The notes below the pieces were generated by a model. That model saw only the letters and a program-made list of their open reading frames with translations. It had not been told where the DNA came from and did no database searches. This document shows positions 25,865-33,630 of a stretch of DNA of 34,142 nt, piece after piece. Origin of the DNA: Oribacterium sp. C9. GTDB lineage: Bacteria; Bacillota; Clostridia; Lachnospirales; Lachnospiraceae. A program made the position numbers and the translations under genes. The stretch covers positions 1 through 34,142 of the forward strand of contig NZ_MUHW01000029.1 of assembly GCF_002007235.1 (NCBI RefSeq). Direction: 5' to 3'. Within the stretch, counting starts at the first letter, position 1. Every line of letters starts with the position of its first letter.

Positions 25865-26523
25865 ATGAGCATAAAAGAGGTTCTAAAATAATTATTTTTA
25901 GCAACAGTTTATTTGAATGGATATGCTCTTCTGTAATACGCCTAACTCACATTGGGGGGATAAAATTAGCTTCAAAGGGCTATGGACATATAAAGAAAGA
26001 TTGCTTAGGAACCAACAATATCGTTACTATCGGTGAAAACACGGAAATACATTACCCTGAGGTGTTTATTAGAGGTGATGGAAATAAACTCGTAATAGGA
26101 AATGGATGTATTGTGGGGCCAAGATGTTCTTTTAGAATGGAAGGAAACAACGTTACTATTGAGATAGGAGACGGGGTTACATTTACAAGAGATGTCGAGC
26201 TTTGTGCGCAGGAGAATGGCAGTATCATATCGATCGGTGATGATGTTATGTTCTCAAATATTATCATTAGAACTTCTGATTCTCATCCTATTTATAATGA
26301 AACTGGGACTAGGATAAATCTGCCCTCTAATGTGAAAATTGGAAACCATGTATGGGTATCTCCGAACTCAAAAATTTTCAAAGGCGTTACTGTCGGAGAT
26401 GGAGCAATCATTGGAGCAGATAGCCTTGTAACAAAAGACGTTGATAGTTGCTCGCTTGCTGTTGGTCATCCGGCTAAAACTGTTAAAGAAAATATAAAAT
26501 GGACAAGAGAAAAGCTTTATTGA
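25865..26523 (+). pseudogene. Frameshifted hexapeptide-repeat acyltransferase (maltose/capsule O-acetyltransferase type)
   Basis: The intact 3' part (from about 25888) encodes left-handed beta-helix repeats: NKLVIGNGCIVGPRCSF, GNNVTIEIGDGVTFTRD, then RTSDSHPIY, IGNHVWVSPNSKIFKGVTVG, GAIIGADSLVTKD and AVGHPAKTVKENI. The frame is open from 25861 but has no ATG, GTG or TTG before an internal GTG at 26062. ATG 25865 in the next frame reads MSIKEVLK and then stops. Joining them by one extra A in the run 25885-25888 gives MSIKEVLKIIIFSNSLFEW, a natural N-terminus for this family, about 219 residues in total. So one A appears lost. Translation from GTG 26062 would make a 153-residue remnant lacking the first coils. 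The intact enzyme would O-acetylate a polymer sugar. Confidence 0.75.
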
Positions 26524-26620
26524 TAGGCTGATAGAGAAAACTGAATATTAGGGGAGTACAAGTTTTCAAAATAAGAAGGTATCATACATTTTTGCGGAAA
26601 TGCTATTAAAGGTGTGTTTT

Positions 26621-28036
26621 ATGCAAGATACTATTAATCATTCAGGATACATATCGATAGGGCGCATGGTGGATAATAAAGAAACTACAAAAGTGGAATC
26701 GAATACAGTGCGCTATGCTTATGAGTTTAATTGTGGTGATTTGGTGATTCATGCTTTTGAAAGAATTCCAGAAATAGACGGGAAGAATGCTGTTACCGCA
26801 TGTGATTTTGATGATATAGAATACTTGTTTTATTCTAAGTTACCATTTAGTTTTCCGGATTTTTCAAATTATCCACAGAACAATCACCAGAAAATCGATT
26901 TTGCAGTGAAAAATTATAAGAGGGGGAGTAAATATAAAGAGGCTGTTTTTGATTTTGCTGAATTACAGTTTTTTTGCCCATCGGGATCTGTAGTTAAAGA
27001 GGATGAGGAAAGAAATGTAATATTTTCTGGAAAGCCCAAGAATATAAGTACTTTTAATATAGAGGTGAATTCAATTGAATGCGAGGTGAGCTTTATTATT
27101 GGTGCGAAAGGTAAATGGGGATTTGCGCGTTCCATGATGGAGGCGGTTACAGAACTTCATATTTCGTTTCCTGAAACAGATGATTTTAAATTTATTAATA
27201 ATTTGTACCTAGTCGTAGATTGTGTCTTCGCCTTTATATGTAATAGACGCAATTCTACTTGTTTATCGATGAAGGTTAAAGGGACATATCCATCAAAATT
27301 CATAGATAATGACAAATTCGTGGACTGTATTAAACATTGTGATAGCGAAATATACTATTTTGATAAATATCGTGAAGACCCAGAAAATGAGAAAATTATT
27401 GCAAAGACTTGGACTGAGTCATTGTTCTTTAAGCATATAGATGCCCTTTTCACCATGGTTTCAGATGATATTTCAGGCAAACTGGAAGACGGAGGAAAAA
27501 TTTCAATTGCAAGTATACATCCGTCGATTAAAAGGAGAAATTTGATTGATCTTCAGCAAAGTATCCAAATTTCTAGTGCATTTGAATTTTATGTGAGACG
27601 ATATTTGCCTAATATGATGGAAGAAAAAAGCCATCATGTGATTATGAAAATGATTTTGAAAGAAATTGAAGCCAAATCAACTGGAAAGTTGAGAGAATTG
27701 GCGAAAAGTCTCTCAAAAAACGTTGTTCGAGAGCCGGCACTAGAAGATAAGGTGATAAAAGTGTATAAAGGTTATGACAAATGGCCTGCGCTTGCATTAT
27801 GCATTTCTGAGGATTGGTATAAGCCTGATGAAATAAGGGCATTAGGGGATGAGGCGAATCAGTGGCGTAATGAATTGGCACATGCCAAGCGTTCTTATGA
27901 GCCAAGCGAGAATACGGTGAGAGCTATTCGACTACTCGAGCATATGAATTATGCGATTGTTTTAAGGAAAATTGGATTCAGTGATGAAGAAATAAAAAAA
28001 ATCTTGGAAAATGCGTTAATAAGACAATACTATTAG
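26621..28036 (+). CDS. ApeA-like HEPN-domain protein (putative ribonuclease of abortive-infection type)
   Basis: 471 residues from ATG 26621, chosen for the AAAGGTG site; ATG 26600 would add 7 residues. The N-terminal ~300 residues (ISIGRMVDNKETTK, FDFAELQFFCPSG, TWTESLFFKHIDALFTM) resemble the ApeA N-terminal region. The C-terminal ~150 are all-helical and end in WRNELAHAKRSYEP, with the HEPN R-x4-H motif at Arg416 and His421, the residues that cut RNA in active HEPN nucleases. ApeA proteins are reported as single-protein phage defence. Assignment is by motif and layout from memory, not by a search. It begins about 100 bases after the broken acyltransferase and is followed by another defence-like gene. 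Confidence 0.65.
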   Translation: MQDTINHSGYISIGRMVDNKETTKVESNTVRYAYEFNCGDLVIHAFERIPEIDGKNAVTACDFDDIEYLFYSKLPFSFPDFSNYPQNNHQKIDFAVKNYKRGSKYKEAVFDFAELQFFCPSGSVVKEDEERNVIFSGKPKNISTFNIEVNSIECEVSFIIGAKGKWGFARSMMEAVTELHISFPETDDFKFINNLYLVVDCVFAFICNRRNSTCLSMKVKGTYPSKFIDNDKFVDCIKHCDSEIYYFDKYREDPENEKIIAKTWTESLFFKHIDALFTMVSDDISGKLEDGGKISIASIHPSIKRRNLIDLQQSIQISSAFEFYVRRYLPNMMEEKSHHVIMKMILKEIEAKSTGKLRELAKSLSKNVVREPALEDKVIKVYKGYDKWPALALCISEDWYKPDEIRALGDEANQWRNELAHAKRSYEPSENTVRAIRLLEHMNYAIVLRKIGFSDEEIKKILENALIRQYY

Positions 28037-28119
28037 ATATCAGAAAAGATGTATACAAGGAGATTTCTTCTGACGGGATTTGCGCTTGAAACAAAATGCT
28101 TTAGTACACAGGGAAAGGG

Positions 28120-29958
28120 ATGGTAAGAATCAATATGAAGAATGATGATATGTTTCGCTCCCTTTATCGGATGGTTGAAGAATATAATCGTCTTGTCGGT
28201 CCGCTAACGGAACATCTACACATTTATGATCGCTGGAATGAAATCGAATCGCCCCTTCTGCGTGTGGCTGAATTGAATGATGATGTACTTAAAGGTGTGA
28301 CAGCGTTTGATACTTCGTTGGCAGATCACTTAAGCTTTATGACAGGACCTTATCGGCTTTTGCTTGAAAATGTGGCATCGATAGAAAATATGATGGGAAC
28401 ACCGTTTGCTGAGCTTGTTCATCCACAGGTCTATGTACCTGGGATTACAACTGCTTTAACTACAGTTGCAGCAACAAGTGAACAGTTGGCGCAGATTGCA
28501 CGCCCGTCATCCGGTGTTGCTGAAATAGCCAGATACTACACTCAGATTCTAAATGACTGGCATATTGATCTTGGAATCATCTCTTCGTTTGATTCGTCTT
28601 TGGCCGATTCTCATTTCAGTCAATTGGTTGGAATGGAAAAAGCTGTGGCTGGGTTATCTGGTGTAATGGCACAGTATGATCAGATGACATGCGTATCTAC
28701 ACAGATTGCTTCGTTACAACAGATCGGACTGACCGATGCTTGGAAGAGAGCCCTTACACCGCCTGAACTCTTACTTGGTCTGAATGATTTTGCTTTAAAA
28801 CAGTATGAGCAAATACAAAAGGCCGAAGATGATCAGAGTATCGCGTGGCGGCTTGGCTTGATTGATGTGGCATCAAAGCTTGTTGACATACAGGTGGCAT
28901 GGGGTTCAGAAATCGCGGTTGATATAGGTGAATATGTTCCGGAAGCGGAGCTCGTTATTCCTGATTTTTCTGACTTGCCTGTAATTCTCGGTCCAGCTAA
29001 GCGAGACAATAGGGATGTCTCAGAAGCCTTTGAAGAATCTCAACTTATGTTGATTACGTGTGCTGGAAAGCTCATCATTCAAAAGGCAAAGGCTGTAAAT
29101 GATTTCTGTAAGGCAAGACAGATGCAATTGTTGTTCCCGGAATCGGATCTTGTAGATTGTGCAATGATATTGGGTGGTGCCTTTTGTCGTGATGCTGATA
29201 TGCTGAATGTAGTCTTGGATACACTGAGCAAGATGTTTATTCGAAAGCCTGTAATTGATTTAATTGGACAGCATCGGTGTTTTGGAGTTATTAAACAGCA
29301 CCAGAGTACAAATGAATCAAATAAAAAACTGATTACAAAGATTCAGAAAGATATATATTGGCATATTATTGGCGTTGAGGATGAGTTGATTAAGCATTTT
29401 GCAGGATCTGATGTGACGATTTTTGAAGAAGATAAAGTCTCTGCAAATGTGATGAAAGCACTGTTGAATGTACAGAAGGATAAACTGTATGAGGGTGCTA
29501 AAGAAAACAACATAAATGATGGAATTAGAAATCAGTTAAGTATAGTATATGAAGTCAAGGATCAAACCAGACAGGGAGAATCAGAAAACGGTAAGGACTC
29601 TGGCGAGGTAGATATTATGATCTGCAATAATGGGAATCCTGAAGTTATTATTGAAGGGCTGAAGCTTAGCAGCTTTGAAAGTAGTAAGCTGGATGCTCAC
29701 ATTAAGAAAGCTCTGGTAAATTATGATTCGAATGGCTGTCCGTTGGTCTACATACTTGTTTATGCGACGGTGAAAGCATTTGATGACTTCTGGGGAAAGC
29801 TTATAGACCATATGAATGATTACTGCTTTCCTTATAAAAACGTAGAGGGAATGCGTGACGTGGCTACGGTTTATACTGATTTGCGGCATGCAAAAGCAAT
29901 GTTGAATCGGAATGGGAAGAATGTAAGCGTTCATTTGTTTGCAATAGCTGTGAGATGA
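28120..29958 (+). CDS. Large protein with C-terminal PD-(D/E)XK-like nuclease domain, function unknown
   Basis: 612 residues, soluble. Residues 1-300 are mostly helical with no domain I know (repeated short motifs FDTSLADHL and FDSSLADSHF near 65 and 155 suggest an internal duplication). Residues ~300-430 are helical; ~460-612 look like a restriction-endonuclease fold: NDGIRNQLS, then GEVDIMI (Asp498), then EVIIEGLKLSS (Glu512, Lys515) with an E-x-x-K variant of the ExK motif, as I recall in several defence-associated nucleases. The start at 28120 follows AGGGAAAGGG with short spacing; ATG 28135 is an alternative. It is 83 bases after the HEPN gene, same strand, so the two may form an operon. 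Confidence 0.6.
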   Translation: MVRINMKNDDMFRSLYRMVEEYNRLVGPLTEHLHIYDRWNEIESPLLRVAELNDDVLKGVTAFDTSLADHLSFMTGPYRLLLENVASIENMMGTPFAELVHPQVYVPGITTALTTVAATSEQLAQIARPSSGVAEIARYYTQILNDWHIDLGIISSFDSSLADSHFSQLVGMEKAVAGLSGVMAQYDQMTCVSTQIASLQQIGLTDAWKRALTPPELLLGLNDFALKQYEQIQKAEDDQSIAWRLGLIDVASKLVDIQVAWGSEIAVDIGEYVPEAELVIPDFSDLPVILGPAKRDNRDVSEAFEESQLMLITCAGKLIIQKAKAVNDFCKARQMQLLFPESDLVDCAMILGGAFCRDADMLNVVLDTLSKMFIRKPVIDLIGQHRCFGVIKQHQSTNESNKKLITKIQKDIYWHIIGVEDELIKHFAGSDVTIFEEDKVSANVMKALLNVQKDKLYEGAKENNINDGIRNQLSIVYEVKDQTRQGESENGKDSGEVDIMICNNGNPEVIIEGLKLSSFESSKLDAHIKKALVNYDSNGCPLVYILVYATVKAFDDFWGKLIDHMNDYCFPYKNVEGMRDVATVYTDLRHAKAMLNRNGKNVSVHLFAIAVR

Positions 29959-30639
29959 TACTTGGTAATGGTGGTGGAGACAAACAAGCATAAACAGTCG
30001 ATATTTTTTTGAAGGGATTGATATACCGTCACTTGTAAGTGACGAAAAATAAATCTGGCGCTGTGTGGCAGCGAGGTGGCAAAATGCTACATGAAAAGGA
30101 TTTATCACGGAATAGGTAGCAGTTCAAAAGAATGTAGATGGAATCTTTGCAGATACGTATTCCTTCCAAAATGGATAAGAATTTACAATGCTGTTTGAGT
30201 TTAAGTCGTGAAGAACAAAGAATGTGGTAAGTTTATACGATTCTGTCCGCCACTGAAAATCAACTACTCACTTTACCATAAGTTTTGTATAGTTTGATGT
30301 AAAGCTGTACTGACTTTGGTTAGTATGACTGAATTTATTAATTTGAGAGGAATCATATAATGGAAAGACCTATCTTCTTAGAGATAAGTTAAATTCTGCT
30401 CTTGCTCATTATGAGGGAAAAACGACGCTAAATACTCCGCTTTATATATGTGTGGATGAGGTCGTGAAGGGTCAGCAGTATTACAAGACAAAGTTGACAT
30501 TAAGATCTTTCATAGGGAGCATGAAAAATGGGTAGAATGACGATTAAGCCCGAGTATGGTGCTGGAAAATATAAGCGGATGTGATCGCGGTAGATATTGT
30601 AACAGAGAAAGCGGTGATTCGACCATAGGAGATATGATA
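29959..30639. other. Non-coding or decayed stretch between the nuclease-like gene and the SEC-C gene
   Basis: About 680 bases without a convincing gene. It contains a short perfect hairpin near 30029-30044 (GTCACTT/AAGTGAC) without a T tract, a 30-codon open frame at 30138 with no recognisable product, and a 57-codon open stretch at 30362-30535 listed separately. Multiple stops in all frames elsewhere suggest remains of lost genes or simple spacer. Confidence 0.5.
30362..30535 (+). pseudogene. Possible remnant of a small or C-terminal coding fragment
   Basis: GAGAGG and ATG at 30360 look like a translation start, but that frame stops after 10 codons. The neighbouring frame is open for 57 codons to TAG 30533-30535 and has a protein-like composition (LLRDKLNSALAHYEGKTTLN, then TPLYICVDEVVKGQQYYK). 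A single-base change after the start would join them. I do not recognise the family and it may be chance. Confidence 0.3.
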
Positions 30640-31227
30640 ATGAAAATAGAAACGACTCCAACCATTATGACGGAAATGCTTAAAAATTTATGCCGGGATC
30701 TTAATCCTAATGATTCACCTTCGTGGGTATCAGTTATTCCAGAAAGCTGGGCATTGATAAATGAGTGCTTTCCGAATGTTAAGCATAAAATTGACTTAGA
30801 TGGTGGCTCATATGTAAACGGATGGGCTATATGGCAATGGGCAAATATGTTGATAACAGCAGAAGCTCATAGTGTATGGCAAAGCGAAGATGGCACGCTG
30901 ATAGATATCACCCCGCATAATTGCGGTGAGCAAACGATACTGTTTGTCCCCGATGATAATGTTAGGTTTGAAGGCAAGATAATCCCTAACAAACGAGCGC
31001 CTATGACTAATTCACCGAAGATTATGCGTTTAATTGGACTTCTGAACGCGAGAGATTATATGCTTGAGCAGTCTGGTACGAGTAGAACTTGTGAATTCCC
31101 AGAGCCCTTTATTGATGAAATTAATGGGATTATCGAAGACGTAAAGAGGAAAGTATCAAGGAATGACATGTGTCCATGTGGATCTGGATTAAAATATAAG
31201 AAATGTTGCGGACCATATGATATGTGA
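30640..31227 (+). CDS. SEC-C motif protein of unknown function
   Basis: 195 residues from ATG 30640, seven bases after TAGGAGA; a longer frame back to 30556 lacks a ribosome site. The C-terminus RNDMCPCGSGLKYKKCCG is a complete SEC-C zinc-binding motif, known from SecA tails and many small accessory proteins, where it binds zinc and partner proteins or ribosomes. The remaining 170 residues hold an aromatic stretch (YVNGWAIWQWANML, about 52-65) and DDNVRFEGKIIPNKR, but no enzyme signature I can name. It stands alone between the spacer and Rpn debris; no operon partner is visible. Confidence 0.78.
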   Translation: MKIETTPTIMTEMLKNLCRDLNPNDSPSWVSVIPESWALINECFPNVKHKIDLDGGSYVNGWAIWQWANMLITAEAHSVWQSEDGTLIDITPHNCGEQTILFVPDDNVRFEGKIIPNKRAPMTNSPKIMRLIGLLNARDYMLEQSGTSRTCEFPEPFIDEINGIIEDVKRKVSRNDMCPCGSGLKYKKCCGPYDM

Positions 31228-31252
31228 TAAAGAGGTATCAAAGTGGCGAGAA

Positions 31253-31290
31253 ATCGGTGCCTGACACCAGAACATCGGCGCCTAACACCA
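31253..31290. repeat. Two tandem 17-base imperfect repeats
   Basis: ATCGGTGCCTGACACCA (31253-31269) and ATCGGCGCCTAACACCA (31274-31290) differ at two positions and are 21 bases apart start to start. Each has a GGYG...CACC core that could form a short hairpin. They lie between the SEC-C gene and the first Rpn remnant. Confidence 0.55.
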
Positions 31291-31305
31291 TGAATTTCGT
31301 CCTGC

Positions 31306-31452
31306 GGATGTTTAAATAGTTTGCTCCTGAGGCAAATTAAAACCGGAGAGTTTCATTTCCTTGAGGAATTCTTCCTCGGTGAGATTTGTTTTTTGAGCGG
31401 CTTTTTTGACACTCATGTCGCCGTCTTGAACCATTTCGAAGTAGGATAATCG
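31306..31452. repeat. 147-base direct repeat, copy 1 (3' end of an Rpn-family gene)
   Basis: Aligned by eye without gaps to 33484-33630, with about eight mismatches in 147 bases, same orientation. It covers the C-terminal coding end and stop of the Rpn-family remnant. The two copies bracket the UDP-sugar dehydrogenase gene. Confidence 0.85.
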
Positions 31453-31914
31453 TTTTCCTTCTGAGATACCCACGGAACGACCTTCTGCAAGACCTTCTGC
31501 GAGACCTTCAGATCTGCCTCGCTGCTCGGCTATATCTTCATAATATTTCATAACTGTACACATAGAATTAAGGCCTCCTTCTGTGGTTTTCAGATACTTG
31601 ACTTCTTTACTAAGTCTTGGAAATTTTGGATTGTTAAATTCTTTCTTAGTAAAGCACGACATGAGACTTGAGATGTCGGTTCCATCCTCAATGATTTGTC
31701 CAGTTTCAGCGATCACTTTGTTAACATGGTATATAGTATGACCTGCTCCGATGATATCAAATTCTGAGATATACACAACATGTACATCCGGGATTTCTTT
31801 GAAATCAGTACCTGACTGGGAATCTCTGACTGTAATGCTGGATTCATTGAAACGCACTCGTCTGAAATGATCGTCATTATCAGATCGCTGTACTTCGACA
31901 TTAGTATGAATATA
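31312..31914 (-). pseudogene. N-terminally truncated Rpn-family nuclease/transposase (PDDEXK_2)
   Basis: The minus-strand frame is open from 31914 to a stop at 31312-31314 (200 codons) and begins abruptly after a TGA at 31915-31917, inside the family's nuclease core: NVEVQRSDNDDHFRRVRFNE holds the E-x-Q part of the PD-(D/E)xK-type site. What follows is typical: DVHVVYISEFDIIGAG, then a charged coiled region with tandem GLAEGLAEGRSVGISEG and a C-terminal MSVKKAAQKTNLTEEEFLKE. Rpn proteins are recombination-promoting nucleases of about 300 residues, so roughly 80-100 N-terminal residues are missing, including the first catalytic Asp. An ATG at 31857 could begin a shorter inactive product. Confidence 0.75.
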
Positions 31915-32140
31915 TCATAAATAAAAGAAATAAAGATGAATTTAAAAGAAATTTTAGACTCTTAAACGGCTGCGTTCTGATTGTATGATAACAGAACATG
32001 CAGGAAATGCATATAGTCTGATTTTGGACTATAACCTTGGATGAGATGAAATTAAATTGTTTAATCAACAGAATTTTGGTGTCTTTCACCATAAATTTTA
32101 GTTTGAAATAATAAGCATAGGAGCAAAGAGGAGAATTATC

Positions 32141-33382
32141 ATGATGAACATTGCTGTAGCAGGAACAGGATACGTAGGATTGAGCTTGGCGGTGCTGTTG
32201 AGTCAGCACAACCATGTGACCGCGGTAGACATTGTACCAGAGAAGGTTGATAAGCTTAATCGATGGGAGAGTCCGATTCAGGATGATTATATCGAGAAGT
32301 ACCTGGCGGAGCATGAGGAGCGGAAACTTGATCTTACTGCGACTACAGATGGAGCATCAGCTTATGCATCCGCCGACTATGTGATCATCGCAGCTCCGAC
32401 CAATTATGATCCGCAGAAGAATTTCTTTGATTGTTCTGCGGTTGAGAGCGTAATTGAACTTGTGCTGGCGTCTTCGGATAAAGCAATCATGGTGATCAAA
32501 TCCACAATCCCGGTTGGTTATACTGAAAGGGTTAGAGAAAAGTATAAGACAGACAGGATCATATTCAGCCCGGAGTTTCTGAGGGAATCAAAGGCGCTTT
32601 ATGATAATCTCTATCCCAGCCGGATTATAGTTGGATGCGATGACGGAACAAGAGAAAAGGCAGAAACATTTGCAAAACTCCTTCAAGAGGGAGCGGAGAA
32701 GCCGGATATCGATACTCTGTTTATGGGATATACTGAGGCAGAGGCAGTCAAGTTGTTTGCAAATACATATCTTGCATTACGTGTGTCCTATTTCAATGAG
32801 CTGGATACTTATGCTGAATTGAAGGGACTGAAAACGCAGGATATCATCGATGGAGTGTGCCTGGATCCGAGAATCGGAAGTCATTACAACAACCCTTCAT
32901 TCGGTTATGGCGGTTACTGTTTGCCTAAGGATACGAAACAGCTTCTGGCGAACTATCAGGATGTGCCTGAAAACCTTATTCAGGCGATAGTGGAAAGCAA
33001 TCGGACGAGAAAGGATTTCATTGCAGATCGTGTTCTGGATAAGGCCGGGTACTATAGCTATACCGGGAACTCCATGTGGAATGCTGAAAAGGAGAGACCG
33101 ATAACAATCGGTGTTTATCGTCTGACAATGAAGGCAAACTCCGATAATTTCCGTCAGAGCAGTATCCAGGGTGTAATGAAGAGAATCAAGGCTAAAGGCG
33201 CTACTGTGATTATTTACGAACCGACCTTGGACGACGGAACAACATTCTTTGGAAGCCTTGTGGTGAATGATATCGAGAAATTCAAGAGCGGATCAGATGC
33301 GATCATAGCAAACCGTTATGATGGCGTGTTGGATGATGTGGAAGAGAAGGTTTATACGAGGGATTTGTTCCGGAGGGACTAA
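32141..33382 (+). CDS. ugd: UDP-glucose 6-dehydrogenase family protein
   Basis: 413 residues. AGAGGAGA lies six bases before ATG 32141 (ATG 32144 is equally placed). The NAD-binding start [18 protein letters not shown], the central [30 protein letters not shown], and the catalytic [15 protein letters not shown] with Cys260 are all present, and the C-terminal UDP-binding domain is complete. It oxidises UDP-glucose (or a related UDP-hexose) twice to the uronic acid, giving an acidic sugar for the capsule. It is separated from the main block by about 5 kb of accessory genes and lies between two copies of Rpn 3' sequence, so it may have moved as a module. Substrate choice cannot be fixed from motifs alone. 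Confidence 0.92.
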   Translation: MMNIAVAGTGYVGLSLAVLLSQHNHVTAVDIVPEKVDKLNRWESPIQDDYIEKYLAEHEERKLDLTATTDGASAYASADYVIIAAPTNYDPQKNFFDCSAVESVIELVLASSDKAIMVIKSTIPVGYTERVREKYKTDRIIFSPEFLRESKALYDNLYPSRIIVGCDDGTREKAETFAKLLQEGAEKPDIDTLFMGYTEAEAVKLFANTYLALRVSYFNELDTYAELKGLKTQDIIDGVCLDPRIGSHYNNPSFGYGGYCLPKDTKQLLANYQDVPENLIQAIVESNRTRKDFIADRVLDKAGYYSYTGNSMWNAEKERPITIGVYRLTMKANSDNFRQSSIQGVMKRIKAKGATVIIYEPTLDDGTTFFGSLVVNDIEKFKSGSDAIIANRYDGVLDDVEEKVYTRDLFRRD

Positions 33383-33427
33383 GAAAATATGAAAGGTTGC
33401 TGTGTTATACGGTGACAGATCAAGGTG

Positions 33428-33475
33428 ACAAATGCAATCTAAAAATATCATATTTGATATTTTAGATTGCATTTG
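33428..33475. terminator. Long AT-rich hairpin after the dehydrogenase gene
   Basis: ACAAATGCAATCTAAAA and TTTTAGATTGCATTTGT pair almost perfectly (about 22 bp with one bulged A) around a four-base loop. There is no T tract after it on the plus strand, so it could be a weak terminator, or an mRNA 3' stabiliser, or a small palindromic repeat. It lies 46 bases after the ugd stop codon. Confidence 0.5.
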
Positions 33476-33483
33476 TTGCATGT

Positions 33484-33630
33484 GGATGTTTAAATAGTTT
33501 GTTCCTGAGGTAGCTTGAAACCGGCGAGTTTCATTTCCTTGAGGAATTTTTCCTCGGTGAGATTTGTTTTTTGAGCGGCTTTTTTGACGCTCATGTCGCC
33601 GTCTTGAACCATTTCGAAGTAGGATAATCG
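33484..33630. repeat. 147-base direct repeat, copy 2 (3' end of a second Rpn-family gene)
   Basis: Matches copy 1 at 31306-31452 without gaps. The match stops sharply at 33630, where the insertion sequence begins. Confidence 0.85.
33490..33630 (-). pseudogene. Rpn-family gene fragment interrupted by an IS3-type element
   Basis: Encodes the last 46 residues of an Rpn-family protein (ending KLPQEQTI) plus the stop at 33490-33492, nearly the same as the end of the truncated copy near 31312. Upstream coding sequence is cut off at 33630 by foreign sequence beginning TAAAGTGTACCCC. If the gene was whole before insertion, its 5' part should lie beyond the other end of the element, outside this window. 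Confidence 0.75.

Noticed and set aside
29581-30108. 175-codon minus-strand open frame
   Set aside because: It mostly lies antisense to the nuclease-domain coding region, lacks a ribosome site and has no recognisable motif.
31713-31901. Minus-strand 62-codon frame over the start of the Rpn remnant
   Set aside because: The adjacent frame continues the Rpn protein (NVEVQRSDNDDHF), so this one is an out-of-frame shadow.
33428-33475. Hairpin after ugd as one unit of a CRISPR array or a transposon end
   Set aside because: There is a single palindrome with no repeated units or spacers, and the IS boundary is 155 bases further on.
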